Shown piece after piece: positions 34,311 through 43,827 of a stretch of 64,000 bases of DNA. The notes beneath the pieces are model-generated. The model was not told where the DNA came from, ran no database searches, and was given only the letters and a program-made list of their open reading frames with translations. Both the position numbers and the translations under genes were made by a program. The stretch is taken from assembly GCF_000024025.1 (NCBI RefSeq), contig NC_013131.1, positions 1,550,001-1,614,000 on the forward strand. Direction: 5' to 3'. The DNA comes from Catenulispora acidiphila DSM 44928. Lineage in GTDB: Bacteria; Actinomycetota; Actinomycetes; Streptomycetales; Catenulisporaceae. Position 1 is the stretch's first letter; each line of letters starts with the position of its first letter.

Positions 34311-35041
34311 CGGCCGGCCCGCTCCCCTTCGTGGTCGATCGCGCGGTCGAGCGCCTCCCCGACGGCGGCGACCGCGTGCTTGACGTCGTCTACGACGTCC
34401 TCGACTTCTCCTTTGACGGCTTCGGCCGCCCCTTTGCGCCGTTTGACCACGAACAGCGCCGCGGCACCCACCACGACCAGGCCGAGCAGCACCCAGCTGA
34501 CGATCGAGGCGTAGTGCTCCACCTTGTGCCAGGCGTTACCGGCGGCATAGCCCAGAAGAGTGAATCCGGTCGCCCAAACGATGCCGCCCAGCGCGTTCCA
34601 GAAGAGGAACTTGCGGTAGGGGATGCGCGACACGCCGCACAGTCCGGGCACCAGCGCGCGCAGCGCCGCCGCGAACCGTCCGGTGAACACCGCCTTCCCG
34701 CCGAGCCGGTTGATCAGCTGCTTGCCCTGCTCGATGTGCTCGGGCTTGACGAACCGCTCGGGCAGCCGGGTCAGCAGGCTGTCGCCCCACTTCTTGCCGA
34801 CCTCGTACCCGATGCTGTCGCCGATCACCGCGCCGGCGATCGCCGCGGCCAGCGCCACGCCGAGGTTGACCTTCCCGCTGAAGGCCAGGAAGCCGCCGAT
34901 CACGACGGCGATCTCCCCGGGGATCAGGAAGCCCAGGAAGACCGAGGCCTCCAGGGCCGGCAGCAGGAAGACCAGCGCCAGCGCGGCCGGGCCGGGCAGT
35001 TTCTGCAGCGTGTCCGCGATCCAGGTCAGTAGCGCTCCCAT
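34271..35041 (-). CDS. DedA family membrane protein
   Basis: 256 aa from ATG at 35041. DedA/SNARE-associated features: PALEASVFLGFLIPGEIAVV with the conserved Glu and PGE turn, GDSIGYEVGKKWGDSLLTRL, and FTGRFAAALRALVPGLCGVS (the FxxRFxPxxR-like motif) with ISRIPYRKFLFWNALGGIVW. Members are flippases or transporters for undecaprenyl phosphate or phospholipids in the inner membrane. The C-terminus is basic then acidic and cytoplasmic. Convergent overlap with the EamA gene. Confidence 0.9.
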   Translation of the reverse strand: MGALLTWIADTLQKLPGPAALALVFLLPALEASVFLGFLIPGEIAVVIGGFLAFSGKVNLGVALAAAIAGAVIGDSIGYEVGKKWGDSLLTRLPERFVKPEHIEQGKQLINRLGGKAVFTGRFAAALRALVPGLCGVSRIPYRKFLFWNALGGIVWATGFTLLGYAAGNAWHKVEHYASIVSWVLLGLVVVGAAALFVVKRRKGAAEAVKGEVEDVVDDVKHAVAAVGEALDRAIDHEGERAGRQADDSAEAASAS

Positions 35042-35121
35042 GGCGGTCAAGCTTAGGCGCTCGGCAATTCCGGCGGGACGTGCGAAGGTCGCCGATGGCA
35101 GTCATCCCTGAGGAGGACGCC

Positions 35122-35538
35122 TCAGGCGTGCGACGGCACCCTGGTCCACGCCCTCACGATGTCCCGCACCGAGATCATGCCGACGACCTCGTCGCCGTCG
35201 ACCACGATCAGGTGCCGGAAGCCGCCGCGGGTCATCGCCTCAGCGGCCTGCTCCAGGGTCCAGCGCGGGGTGGCGAACACGACGTCGGAGGTCAGGTGTG
35301 ACTCGACGGCCTCGGTGTCCGCGTCCAGGCCGGTGCCGAGGGCGTGCAGGATGTCCCGTTCGGTGATGATCCCGATCCCCGAGGTCTCGGGGTTGTGCAC
35401 CACGGCGCTGCCGACGCCGCGCTGAGTCATCCGGTGTGCCGCCTGCCGGAGGGTGTGGCGTGGGCCGATCATGAGGATCTCGGTGGACATGGCGTCACGG
35501 ACGTCGGCGGGCGGGGTGGAGGCAGACGAGGCAGACAT
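35122..35538 (-). CDS. Two-CBS-domain protein
   Basis: 138 aa with AGGGAG 6 bases upstream of ATG at 35538. Two CBS motifs (about 13-70, DAMSTEILMIGPRHTLRQAA ... GIGIITERDILHAL; and 78-132, LTSDVVFATPRWTLEQAAEA ... VVGMISVRDIVRAW) form one Bateman module that usually binds AMP, ATP or other adenosine compounds. No attached enzyme domain, as in Hrp1-type stress proteins of actinobacteria. Single gene. Confidence 0.9.
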   Translation of the reverse strand: MSASSASTPPADVRDAMSTEILMIGPRHTLRQAAHRMTQRGVGSAVVHNPETSGIGIITERDILHALGTGLDADTEAVESHLTSDVVFATPRWTLEQAAEAMTRGGFRHLIVVDGDEVVGMISVRDIVRAWTRVPSHA

Positions 35539-35669
35539 GGTCGCTCCCTGATGATTCGCCTCGGGGTGGGCGCCGTGCCGGGGGAGGCGCGGTGCCGGAG
35601 GTCCTTCTCTTCACAAATTCACATGCAGGGAAGAGGTTGGCAAGGCGAAAGCGGGGAGTTTTTTCCAGT

Positions 35670-36473
35670 TCACCCTTCGAGCTGCTGGCCGCCCACGTAA
35701 AAGAGCAATTCCTCGTGCAAAAGACCGTTGGAGACCGCCGCCGAACCGCCCAGCACGCCGGGCGCTCCGTCCACCGAGGTGAACATCCCGCCGGCCTCGG
35801 TGACGATCACCGCCAGCGCCGCCATGTCCCACAGCGAGAGCTCGGGCTCGGCGGCCATGTCGCAGGCGCCCTCGGCGACCAGCATGTGCGACCAGAAGTC
35901 GCCGTAGGCGCGGGTGCGCCAGCAGGCGCGGGACAGGTCCAGGAACGCCTCGAGCTTGCCGTACTCCTCCCAGGACAGCGCCGAGCTGTACGCCAGGGAA
36001 GCGTCGGCTATGGCCGCCACCTTGGAGACGTGGCAGCGCTGCGCCGAGGCCAGCGAGCGGCCGGTGAACGCCCCGCCGCCCTTGGCCGCCCACCAGCGCC
36101 GGCCCAGCGCGGGCGCGGAGACCACGCCGGCCACCACCTCCTCGCCCTCCATCAGGCCGATCAGGGTGGCCCAGACGGGAACGCCGCGCACGTAGTTCTT
36201 GGTGCCGTCGATGGGGTCGATGATCCATTTGCGGCCGGTGGCGCCGGCCGCGGTCTCGCCGAACTCCTCGCCGAGCATCGCGTCGCGCGGACGCGCCCGG
36301 GACAGCGCGGAGCGGATCGCCTCCTCGGCCGCCTTGTCGGCGTCGGAGACCGGGGTCATGTCGGGCTTGGACTCCACCACCAGATCCCGGGCCTTGTAGC
36401 GGCCCATGGTGATGGCGTCGGCGGAGTCAGCGAGGACGTGGGCCAGCCGAAGGTCGTCGTCGAAGGCGGTCAT
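35670..36473 (-). CDS. hisN: Histidinol-phosphatase/inositol monophosphatase family (HisN-like)
   Basis: 267 aa. Metal-binding motifs of the IMPase superfamily: GEEFGE (about 68), WIIDPIDGTKNYVRGVPVWA (about 82-101), and a late W-D-M (LSLWDMAALAVIVTEAGGMF). The tight similarity of the opening (DLRLAHVLADSADAITMGRY, SKPDMTPVSDADKAAEEAIR) to actinobacterial HisN supports dephosphorylation of histidinol phosphate. No other his genes are adjacent, so an inositol or nucleotide phosphatase remains possible. Confidence 0.85.
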   Translation of the reverse strand: MTAFDDDLRLAHVLADSADAITMGRYKARDLVVESKPDMTPVSDADKAAEEAIRSALSRARPRDAMLGEEFGETAAGATGRKWIIDPIDGTKNYVRGVPVWATLIGLMEGEEVVAGVVSAPALGRRWWAAKGGGAFTGRSLASAQRCHVSKVAAIADASLAYSSALSWEEYGKLEAFLDLSRACWRTRAYGDFWSHMLVAEGACDMAAEPELSLWDMAALAVIVTEAGGMFTSVDGAPGVLGGSAAVSNGLLHEELLFYVGGQQLEG

Positions 36474-36659
36474 GGGTCACACGATAGGGCGAATCCGCGA
36501 CCCGCCGCGCCTGTCCTCCCAGGATGTGTGCGCCCTCCTCACTAGGCTGGCCGTATCTTCCGACGAACATCACCCCCAGGCCTGACGCCGCCGCGACGGA
36601 CGCCGATCCCGTCGCCGCGGCGCCTGCGGTCGTGGCTGGGATTCGGCGCGGAGGCGGGG

Positions 36660-37136
36660 ATGCCCGGCGAGGGCGGGTCGGACTCGGGTCCGACGGTGCC
36701 TTCGGCGTCGTCCGGGGCGGACGCGTCTTCGGTGCCGCACGCGCCGTCGCCGTCCTCCTCGCAGCCTTCCCAGTCCTCCGCGAGCAGCCGTCGCGGCAAG
36801 GAACGCATCGACCGCCTCCCGCCCGACCTCCTGGAACCGGTGGTCGAGCCGCGCTGCGGCATCGACGGCTGGACCTATCAGGGCACGGAGCTCGAGGAGT
36901 GCTTCCCGCCCCAGGTCGAGGCGGAGCTGGCGCAGACCGTGCACATGATCTGCACCCGGCTGGCGACCGCGTGGAACTACCGGCGCGCGGCGCAGCTGCT
37001 GGAAAGCCAGCGTGCTTACTCGCAGGCGTACGCCGTCCTGGAGATCTGGTCCGCCGAGGGACCGGACCCGGACCCCACGCTGCCGAAGTGGCGCGCGCGG
37101 CTGGCCCGCGCGGTGCTGGCGAACACCGGAGCTTGA
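36660..37136 (+). CDS. Conserved-looking hypothetical protein
   Basis: 158 aa from ATG at 36660. Residues 1-45 are Ser/Pro-rich and look disordered. The remainder (RIDRLPPDLLEPVVEPRCGI, LEECFPPQVEAELAQTVHMI, then helices to the end) looks like a folded helical domain. I do not recognise it. It is a single gene between hisN (divergent) and a TetR gene 38 bp downstream. The codon pattern fits a real gene; function unknown. Confidence 0.6.
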   Translation: MPGEGGSDSGPTVPSASSGADASSVPHAPSPSSSQPSQSSASSRRGKERIDRLPPDLLEPVVEPRCGIDGWTYQGTELEECFPPQVEAELAQTVHMICTRLATAWNYRRAAQLLESQRAYSQAYAVLEIWSAEGPDPDPTLPKWRARLARAVLANTGA

Positions 37137-37174
37137 GAGCTTGACAGCGCCAGCCGCCGTGTCAAGCTAGCCTC

Positions 37175-37756
37175 ATGGGTTCCGCTCGTGAAGCACTGCT
37201 GGACGCCGCCTACGAGACCATCGTCGCCGGCCTGTGGTCCAGCGCCCGCATGGCCGACCTCGCGGCGCGCGCCGGCGTCTCGCGCCAGACCCTGTACAAC
37301 GAGTTCGGGAACCGCGACCAGCTCGCCGCCGCCCTGGCGCTGCGCGAGGCCGAGCGGTTCCGGGAGCTGACCGGGCACGCGGCCCGCACCGCGCCCGGCG
37401 ACATCGGCGCCGCCACCGCGGCCTCGGTGACCGCCGCGCTCACCGCCGCCCGCGACAACCCGTTGATCAAGGCCACCCTCACCGACGACACCTCGGGCCT
37501 GCTGCCGTACCTGACCACGCGCTCCGCGGCGATCATGGACGTCTTCCGCGAGGACTCGATCGCGGTGTTCACCGAGCGCTGGCCGGAGCTCGCCGAGCGG
37601 CCCGAGGTCCGCGCCGAGGTGGGCTGGATCTGCGAGACCGCCTTCCGCCTGGTGATCAGCCACCTGATCATCGCGACCGAGCCGGTCCAGACCACCAGCG
37701 CGCACATCGCCGAAGTGGTCCGCCGCCTGATGAGGGACCTCACGACGAACGAGTGA
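37175..37756 (+). CDS. TetR/AcrR family transcriptional regulator
   Basis: 193 aa. HTH (about 1-50): REALLDAAYETIVAGLWSSA, MADLAARAGVSRQTLYNEFG, NRDQLAAALALREAERF. The C-terminal part is a TetR ligand-binding domain of the TetR_C type. It begins 19 bp before the diiron protein gene and almost certainly regulates that two-gene unit. Its HTH differs from that of the KstR2-like regulator, and none of the steroid-type operators is seen upstream. Confidence 0.88.
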   Translation: MGSAREALLDAAYETIVAGLWSSARMADLAARAGVSRQTLYNEFGNRDQLAAALALREAERFRELTGHAARTAPGDIGAATAASVTAALTAARDNPLIKATLTDDTSGLLPYLTTRSAAIMDVFREDSIAVFTERWPELAERPEVRAEVGWICETAFRLVISHLIIATEPVQTTSAHIAEVVRRLMRDLTTNE

Positions 37757-37775
37757 CCCGAGCGAGGAGTCCGCT

Positions 37776-38885
37776 GTGACCACCCATGACCTCTACACCC
37801 TCCCGGCCGACCACGAGACCTGGGACGTCGCGAACACCGGCTACTCCCGCTTCTCCTGGGAGTACGACAACGGCCGCGACCGCCTCCTTCGCCTGTACCA
37901 GAAGGGCAAGGACAAGCAGTGGGACCAGGTGACCCGCATCGACTGGGACATCGAGGTCGACCCCGACGACATCCTGGGCTTCCCGCACGAGACCTCGCCC
38001 CTGTTCGGCTCGGAGATCTGGGACAAGATGACCCCCGAGCAGCACAACGAGCTCGGCCGCCACCAGGTCGCCTGGCAGTTCTCGAACTTCCTGCACGGCG
38101 AGCAGGGCGCGATGATCTGCTCGGCCCGCATCGTGGAGTCCGTCCCGGACCTGGACGCCAAGTTCTACGCCGCCACCCAGACCATGGACGAGGCCCGCCA
38201 CGCCGAGGTCTACAGCAGGTTCTTGAAGGAGAAGGTGGGCCTGTTCTACCCGATCAACGACCAGCTCAAGGCCCTCCTGGACGACACCCTGTCCGACTCC
38301 CGCTGGGACATGCCCTACCTGGGCATGCAGGTCCTCATCGAAGGCCTGGCCCTGGCCGCCTTCGGCGTCATGCGCGACCTGACGGACATGCCGCTGCCCA
38401 AGCAGATCCTCGCCTACGTGATGCAGGACGAGGCGCGCCACGTCGCATTCGGCCGTCTGGCCCTGCGCGACTTCTACAAGGAACTCAGCCAGGCCGAACG
38501 CGACGAACGCGAGGAATTCGTCGTCGAGGGCTGCTACCTGATGCGCGACCGCATCAACGGCCGCGACGTCTACGAACACCTCGGCCTCCCCGTCGAGCGC
38601 TGCCTGGAGCTCAACGAGCACTCCGAGTACTACACCGCCTTCCGCAACCTGCTGTTCACCCGCATCGTGCCCACCGTGAAGGACATCGGCCTCTGGGGAC
38701 CCCGCGTCCAGAAGGCCTACGAGGACATGGGCGTCCTGAACTACGCCGCCTCCAACGTCGAGGACCTGATGAAAGCCGACGAGGACCTCGCCGAACGCCT
38801 GGACCGCGAGAAGCGCTTCGCCGCCGAGGAGGCGGCGCGCGCCGCAGATGTGGACGCGACCATCGCTGCGGGGGAGGGGGAGTAG
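37776..38885 (+). CDS. Ferritin-like diiron-domain protein
   Basis: 369 aa, RBS GCGAGGAG 9 bases before GTG at 37776. Two diiron half-sites are plain: HGEQGAMICSARIVESVP with TMDEARHAEVYSRFLKEK, and LIEGLALAAFGVMRDLT with MQDEARHVAFGRLALRDFY (paired E...DEARH motifs). This is the ferritin-like/AurF-RNR R2-type carboxylate-bridged diiron fold. It may be an oxygenase or desaturase-like enzyme. The C-terminal tail is charged and helical. It is co-transcribed with the TetR gene; substrate unknown. Confidence 0.83.
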   Translation: MTTHDLYTLPADHETWDVANTGYSRFSWEYDNGRDRLLRLYQKGKDKQWDQVTRIDWDIEVDPDDILGFPHETSPLFGSEIWDKMTPEQHNELGRHQVAWQFSNFLHGEQGAMICSARIVESVPDLDAKFYAATQTMDEARHAEVYSRFLKEKVGLFYPINDQLKALLDDTLSDSRWDMPYLGMQVLIEGLALAAFGVMRDLTDMPLPKQILAYVMQDEARHVAFGRLALRDFYKELSQAERDEREEFVVEGCYLMRDRINGRDVYEHLGLPVERCLELNEHSEYYTAFRNLLFTRIVPTVKDIGLWGPRVQKAYEDMGVLNYAASNVEDLMKADEDLAERLDREKRFAAEEAARAADVDATIAAGEGE

Positions 38886-38937
38886 GGAGTAGATCGTCGA
38901 GCGGACGCCGTCGCCACAGCCTTCGCCGCCCCGCGCC

Positions 38938-39399
38938 CTACTTCGTGATGTACGACGACCACGTGGCCCGCGCGCCGGCGTCCCCGACCCGCACGGTCTG
39001 CACGACGGCGGCGACGGCGACGATCGTCGCGACTATCGCGAAGACGGTCGTCAGCGGCGGGCGCTCGTACTTCTCGGCGAGGATCAGGAGGATGGCGGCG
39101 ACCAGGAGGCCCAGGACGTACCAGATCAGGGTCAGGCCCAGGTTCTTGTGGTCCACGATCTGCTTCAGCTGGCTGAAGCCGGGGTTGTGGTTGTAGAACT
39201 GCTCGCCGCTGATCCGGGCGACGTAGGTCCCGACGACGGCCAGCGCGTCGATGACGACGACGGCCAGACCGGCCTTCCCGGAGCGCCATTGCGGCCGTAC
39301 CGCTATGGCGATCGTGGCCAGCGCGGCCACCGGGATACCCACGACCACGAGGTGGATCACGAGGATGTGGGTGGGCAGGTCGAAGATCTTGTACGTCAC
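38938..39399 (-). CDS. DUF2231-type four-helix membrane protein
   Basis: 153 aa from GTG at 39399 with GGAGG 6 bases upstream. Four hydrophobic helices; the start IFDLPTHILVIHLVVVGIPV carries the conserved Pro-His and His of the DUF2231 family. Loops are short (ISGEQFYNHNPGFSQL between helices 2 and 3). Members may bind haem or sit near redox proteins, but function is not established. Convergent with the diiron gene. Confidence 0.75.
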   Translation of the reverse strand: MTYKIFDLPTHILVIHLVVVGIPVAALATIAIAVRPQWRSGKAGLAVVVIDALAVVGTYVARISGEQFYNHNPGFSQLKQIVDHKNLGLTLIWYVLGLLVAAILLILAEKYERPPLTTVFAIVATIVAVAAVVQTVRVGDAGARATWSSYITK

Positions 39400-39478
39400 C
39401 GATGCCTCCGTCTAGTGGCTGTGCTGGAGCTAACGTACGGCACCTGTCCAAGGGTTCAATGCTGAGGCGAGCCGCCCG

Positions 39479-40843
39479 TCACCGGCCCATCCGCCGGGCC
39501 CAGAACTCCGCCTGCGCGTCGGCGGTGTCGTTGAAGAACTCGAGGATCGCCTGCGAGGAGAAGGGAGCGAAGGGGGAGAAAGCCTCGACCCCCTCGACCT
39601 CGCGCACCTCGAGCTGCGCGATCCCGGGAACCTGCCGCGCCGACGGCGTCTCGGCCTCGACGCCCCGTCCCAACAACCGCATATCCGCGACCAGGCACGT
39701 GACCGACCCCACGGCGTCCCGCCCGATCCACACCGGATACGACCCGTCACCCTTCCCGCTCGGGAACGTCAACAACTCCGAGACCCCGTCGCCCGGAATC
39801 GTCGCCTCGGCAGCCTCGACATCGTCAGCGTCCTGATACGCCGCAAGGGCGCTCACCGCAGACGCGTCCATGAACGCCGCGGTCCCGGAATCCACCACAA
39901 ACCCGAAGAACTCCGACGCCCCCAACAACCGCTCGTCCTGCCCCGGCCGCAGCGCCAACTCCCACGTCGCGACCGGCTCATCGCTCACCCGCACCCGGGC
40001 GGCGGCAACGACATCCGTCTGGCGCCCCACAGCCCGCACGCGCGCGGTCTCCACCGCGTACTCGCCCGGCGTCAGCGTGACCGTATAAGGCGCGGCGGCT
40101 TGTTCCCCGAGCAGCTCCACCGTCGCCGGATCCGCCGCCACGATGCGTCCCGTCCCCAGCCGCAGCCGCCCGACCGCGCCCGGCTCTTGCACCTCGTACA
40201 CATCGCCCTGCCCGTTGCGGATCCGCGTCCCCGGCACGAACAACGCCTCCAGCGCCGTCGGCCGCGCCCCCTCCGGCGCGCTCCACGGCGCCCAGAACGG
40301 TCCCTCGGCCTCCCGCTCGGGATCCGGCGCCGTGACGAACTCCAGCGGCTCGAACGCGCCCAGCAGCCAGCCGTCCACCGGCCAGCGCCCGAACTCCAGC
40401 AGCGGGATCCGGTGCAGCGGTGCGGGCAGCTTCACATAGCTCGTGAACTGGCCGCGCCGGGCGTCGTCCAGCGTCGCGCGCACCGGCTCGTCCGGCCAGA
40501 ACCGGAAGGTGATCCGCAGATCGGCGCCGAACTCCGGCTCGTCGTCGTCCAAGTGCCGCCAGGCCTTCAGTTCGCGCAGCATCAGGTGGTCGCCGAGGTC
40601 CCGATAGGAGAACTTCAGCGACCTCCGGCCCGCCAGGTCGAAGGAGAACACCCCGACGTACCCGGCTCCGGTGTCCGCCTGGATCAGCGCCCGCGGCTCC
40701 GCGTCGATGCTGAGCAGCGCCGCATAACGCCGCCCCGCGTTGTGCCGCTCGCGGGCGGTCTGCTCCTTGAGAGGCCGGAACGCCGCGTGGGCCGCAGCAT
40801 CCCAGCCCTCGCAGTACGCGACCTCGACGCGCGTCGGCTCCAT
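39479..40843 (-). CDS. DUF4241 domain protein
   Basis: 454 aa with AGGAGT 9 bases before ATG at 40843. N-terminal half unassigned (LKFSYRDLGDHLMLRELKAW, ITFRFWPDEPVRATLDDARR). The C-terminal half (about 235-450) matches DUF4241: YTVTLTPGEYAVETARVRAV, RVRVSDEPVATWELALRPGQ, GFVVDSGTAAFMDASAVSAL and YPVWIGRDAVGSVTCLVADM. No catalytic motif is known to me. It lies just downstream of the FHA/FtsK-like gene on the same strand. Confidence 0.72.
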   Translation of the reverse strand: MEPTRVEVAYCEGWDAAAHAAFRPLKEQTARERHNAGRRYAALLSIDAEPRALIQADTGAGYVGVFSFDLAGRRSLKFSYRDLGDHLMLRELKAWRHLDDDEPEFGADLRITFRFWPDEPVRATLDDARRGQFTSYVKLPAPLHRIPLLEFGRWPVDGWLLGAFEPLEFVTAPDPEREAEGPFWAPWSAPEGARPTALEALFVPGTRIRNGQGDVYEVQEPGAVGRLRLGTGRIVAADPATVELLGEQAAAPYTVTLTPGEYAVETARVRAVGRQTDVVAAARVRVSDEPVATWELALRPGQDERLLGASEFFGFVVDSGTAAFMDASAVSALAAYQDADDVEAAEATIPGDGVSELLTFPSGKGDGSYPVWIGRDAVGSVTCLVADMRLLGRGVEAETPSARQVPGIAQLEVREVEGVEAFSPFAPFSSQAILEFFNDTADAQAEFWARRMGR

Positions 40844-40860
40844 CCGTTCGTGACTCCTTT

Positions 40861-40911
40861 TACTCCACAGCTTTCTTCAGCGCGTTCTACTCCACAGCCT
40901 TCTTCAGCGCG
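40861..40911. repeat. 27-bp tandem duplication of a gene 3' end
   Basis: TACTCCACAGCTTTCTTCAG and TACTCCACAGCCTTCTTCAG, each followed by CGCG, start at 40861 and 40888. The right copy is the last codons (ALKKAVE) and stop of the FHA/FtsK-like gene. The left copy repeats them after the stop, in the same frame, ending in its own stop. Confidence 0.85.
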
Positions 40912-43727
40912 CCGATCAACAGCGTGAGGTCCGTCGGTCCGCTGTCCGCGTCCCGCCGGGCGCGCACGACCCGCACTTGCTCGCCCAACTCGTGCCAATC
41001 CTGAATACGCACACTAGGCCGGTTCGACGGCGACGCCGAAGACGCCATCGGCACGCCGATCCCGGCCGCCTGGAACGGCACCACCGCCCCGGACGTCAGC
41101 TTCGCCTGTCCGCGCCCCGGCAGATACGGCCCGCCCGGCGCCGCCGTGGTCGCCCCGGAGCCCAGCATCAGCCGCAGCGCCTCGGGGCTCGAGGTCTGCA
41201 TCGCCACGCGCAGATCGGCGGCCAGGCACACCGGAGCGCTCAGCGCCGCCAGGAGCGCGCGCTCGCCGGTGGCGTTGCCCGGCGCGCCATACCCGGCGGT
41301 GTCGATGACCGAGGCACCGAGCACTATCCGCAGTCCGAACCGCCGCCCGCGGTCGGCCAGCCCGGCGAGCGTCTCCACGAACGCCGGGTGCTCGGCGGCG
41401 AGCGCGGTCAGGTTGTCGACGGCCAGCAGTATCCGCGGCGGCGCCTTGCGTCCTGGGGCAGCGCCGCTGGAGGGCACCAGCGCCGTGCCGTACTGCCCGC
41501 CGGTCGGCGGCATCGCGCCGGCTCCCGGAGGCGCTCCCGCGCCCGGCCCGCCGGCATACCCGTCCTGCTCGTCGTCCGGCGGCCACTCCCGCTGGTCGAG
41601 CTCGTACTCCAGCCGCCGCACCAGCCGCACCAGCGCCTCGTCGCCGACCGCGGAGGCGTCGACGTACTCGAAGACGTGCGGCAGGTCCTCGCACGGCGCC
41701 AGCGGCTTGCCGGGCCCGGCCGAGACCAGCGCGATGTCCAGGGTGTCCGGGTGGTTGGTCGCGGCCTGCCCGGCGACCACCGCGCGCACCAGCTCCGACA
41801 CGCCCGAGCGGGAGTCGCCGCCGATCAGCACGTGCGCGGGCTCGGCGGCCAACGGACCGTCCGCGACCCGGCCCAGCGCGATCCGCGGCGTGGCCGGGTA
41901 CGCCGCCCAGCGCGCGGACAGCTTGGCCGGCGTCAGCAGGTCCAGGCCGAGCAGCTCCAGCAGGCGCACCTGCTCCGGCAGCTGCGAGGTGGGAGAGACC
42001 CGGTCGATGCGGGTCTGCTCGTCCGGAGAAGTCGGGGTGTCGGTGCGGTCCCGCAGTGGCGCCAGGGCCCGGGCGAAACGGTCCGCCCACGCCACCGACA
42101 CCATGTCCGCCACGGCGCCCTCGACCGGCGCGGCGTCCGGGGTGTCGACGCGCAGCCGGGAGTTGACCTCGCCGCCCAGTGTGACCATCGCACCGGTCTG
42201 CGGCGGCAGGTCGCCGGCGCGCTCGGCCAGACAGAGGGTGAACACGCCGGCCGACGGTCCCTCGGCCAGCACCTCGTTCAGCTCCGGGGAGCCGGACAGC
42301 GCCCGGATCGGGTCGACGACCAGGACCACCGCGCGGCCGGAGTCCGGCGTCGCGGCCGTCCCCGGACCGGGCGCGGGCGTCCGGCCGGTGCGCTGCCGGA
42401 TCCGGTCGACCAGCTCGCCGAGCCGGGCCCGCGCCTGCTCCGGGCCCAGACCCAGCAGCCGCGAGCAGTCCTGGTCGTCCTCGGGCAGCAGGTGCGGCAG
42501 CCAGCGCGTCCAGCGCCAGTGCTCCTCGCCGGCCGGCGCGCCGTGCTCGCCGGCGGACTCCGGTACCAGCATCACGATCTCGACGTACTTCGGGCTGTGT
42601 GCCCCGGCGACCTGAGCGAGCGCGTAGCGCGCCAGGCGCGCCAGCTCCGGCCGCGGGCCCACCAGGCCGACGACGCCAGACTGCGCCAGGTCCACGGTCA
42701 CCGGCACGGTCGGGACCCGCGGATGCACCGCCTTGCCGCCGACCACGGTCACGTTCGACGGCAGCGCGCCGGTCCCCAGGCGCAGCCGCAGGAAGTCCGG
42801 CTCTCCGGGACGGCGCTCCCACAGGCGCGCGTCGGGGCGTACCGCGGACACCAGAAGCGTCGCCGGGTCCGGCGCCGCCTCGCGCCGGATGCGCGCCTCC
42901 GCGGTGAGTGCGGCGGCGATCCGGCGGTCGACGTCCGCGCGCTCCTGCTCGTACTGCTCCATAGCGATACGGCGCGTTGCGGGGCGTCCCTTGTCCGACG
43001 GGCGCGGCGGGAGGTCGATGCGCACCTGTGGCGGATCCACCGGACCGCGTCCCCAGCCGATCCGGCCGACCGACACATGGCCGTTGCCATCGGGATGCAC
43101 AGGTAGGTCCGGTACTCCGCCGGCCTCTACAGACAGCGCTATAGAGGATTCCCCCATACGCAACAGAGAGCCCGGACGCATCTCCACCGGAGCGCCGCCG
43201 ACCTGTGCGCCGTCCAGGGTCATGCCGTTGGTGGAACCGAGGTCGCGCACGTATACGCGCACATAGCCGTTAGCAGACACAGCTTCGTGTTCGTGGCGAA
43301 CCAGTAGCTCAGCGTGGATACGGGAGATATCGGGATCATCTACACGGATGTCCGCATCCGAGCCACGCCCGATCCGGATGGGGAGTTCTCCTCCGTAACC
43401 ATCATCCTTAGGAGTGAGGAGATGGACCCCTCCGGCGTCCGGACCGGACACCACATATAGAGCGAGATTCCCGATCAGCGTCGCGGGCGTACCCGGAACG
43501 TCCAGCCACAGTCGCGCTCCGTCAACCAGTAACGGCCGTCCCAAGGGAGCTTCGTCCTCCAGCGGATCCAGCCCGGCGAACAGCCGTCCCGGTGCGCTCA
43601 CCCCTGCGGCGGTGCGCAACTGCTGTGCTACGGAAGACAAAGTGGCGCCCGGCTCGGCGGTCACTAGAACGTCAGCGGAAGTCTGCCGGGATCCTTGGGT
43701 TCGGGTGACGGTGAGCCGGATCTGCAT
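40887..43727 (-). CDS. FHA-domain FtsK/SpoIIIE-like protein
   Basis: 946 aa from ATG at 43727 (GCGAGG 9 bases upstream; ATG at 43736 possible). Residues 1-85 look ubiquitin-like/EccD-like (QIRLTVTRTQGSRQTSADVL). An FHA domain follows (about 110-185: IRIGRGSDADIRVDDPDISR, HAELL, RDLGSTNGMTLDG), then FtsK/EccC-like ATPase modules. The Walker A-like loop is LIGGDSRSGVSELVRA: the Lys is missing, so ATP use there is doubtful. FHA domains bind phospho-Thr, fitting the divergent Ser/Thr kinase 100 bp away. Similar proteins occur beside type VII secretion or division genes, but no WXG100 gene is visible here. Confidence 0.82.
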   Translation of the reverse strand: MQIRLTVTRTQGSRQTSADVLVTAEPGATLSSVAQQLRTAAGVSAPGRLFAGLDPLEDEAPLGRPLLVDGARLWLDVPGTPATLIGNLALYVVSGPDAGGVHLLTPKDDGYGGELPIRIGRGSDADIRVDDPDISRIHAELLVRHEHEAVSANGYVRVYVRDLGSTNGMTLDGAQVGGAPVEMRPGSLLRMGESSIALSVEAGGVPDLPVHPDGNGHVSVGRIGWGRGPVDPPQVRIDLPPRPSDKGRPATRRIAMEQYEQERADVDRRIAAALTAEARIRREAAPDPATLLVSAVRPDARLWERRPGEPDFLRLRLGTGALPSNVTVVGGKAVHPRVPTVPVTVDLAQSGVVGLVGPRPELARLARYALAQVAGAHSPKYVEIVMLVPESAGEHGAPAGEEHWRWTRWLPHLLPEDDQDCSRLLGLGPEQARARLGELVDRIRQRTGRTPAPGPGTAATPDSGRAVVLVVDPIRALSGSPELNEVLAEGPSAGVFTLCLAERAGDLPPQTGAMVTLGGEVNSRLRVDTPDAAPVEGAVADMVSVAWADRFARALAPLRDRTDTPTSPDEQTRIDRVSPTSQLPEQVRLLELLGLDLLTPAKLSARWAAYPATPRIALGRVADGPLAAEPAHVLIGGDSRSGVSELVRAVVAGQAATNHPDTLDIALVSAGPGKPLAPCEDLPHVFEYVDASAVGDEALVRLVRRLEYELDQREWPPDDEQDGYAGGPGAGAPPGAGAMPPTGGQYGTALVPSSGAAPGRKAPPRILLAVDNLTALAAEHPAFVETLAGLADRGRRFGLRIVLGASVIDTAGYGAPGNATGERALLAALSAPVCLAADLRVAMQTSSPEALRLMLGSGATTAAPGGPYLPGRGQAKLTSGAVVPFQAAGIGVPMASSASPSNRPSVRIQDWHELGEQVRVVRARRDADSGPTDLTLLIGALKKAVE

Positions 43728-43827
43728 GGGGTGCATCCTCGCATGAGGTGACAGCTACGCGACACGGATGGCCTCTCAAGCCCTAGTCTTTGCCCTGGAG
43801 GGTTCTTCTTAAGCTGGTACTGGGGGG

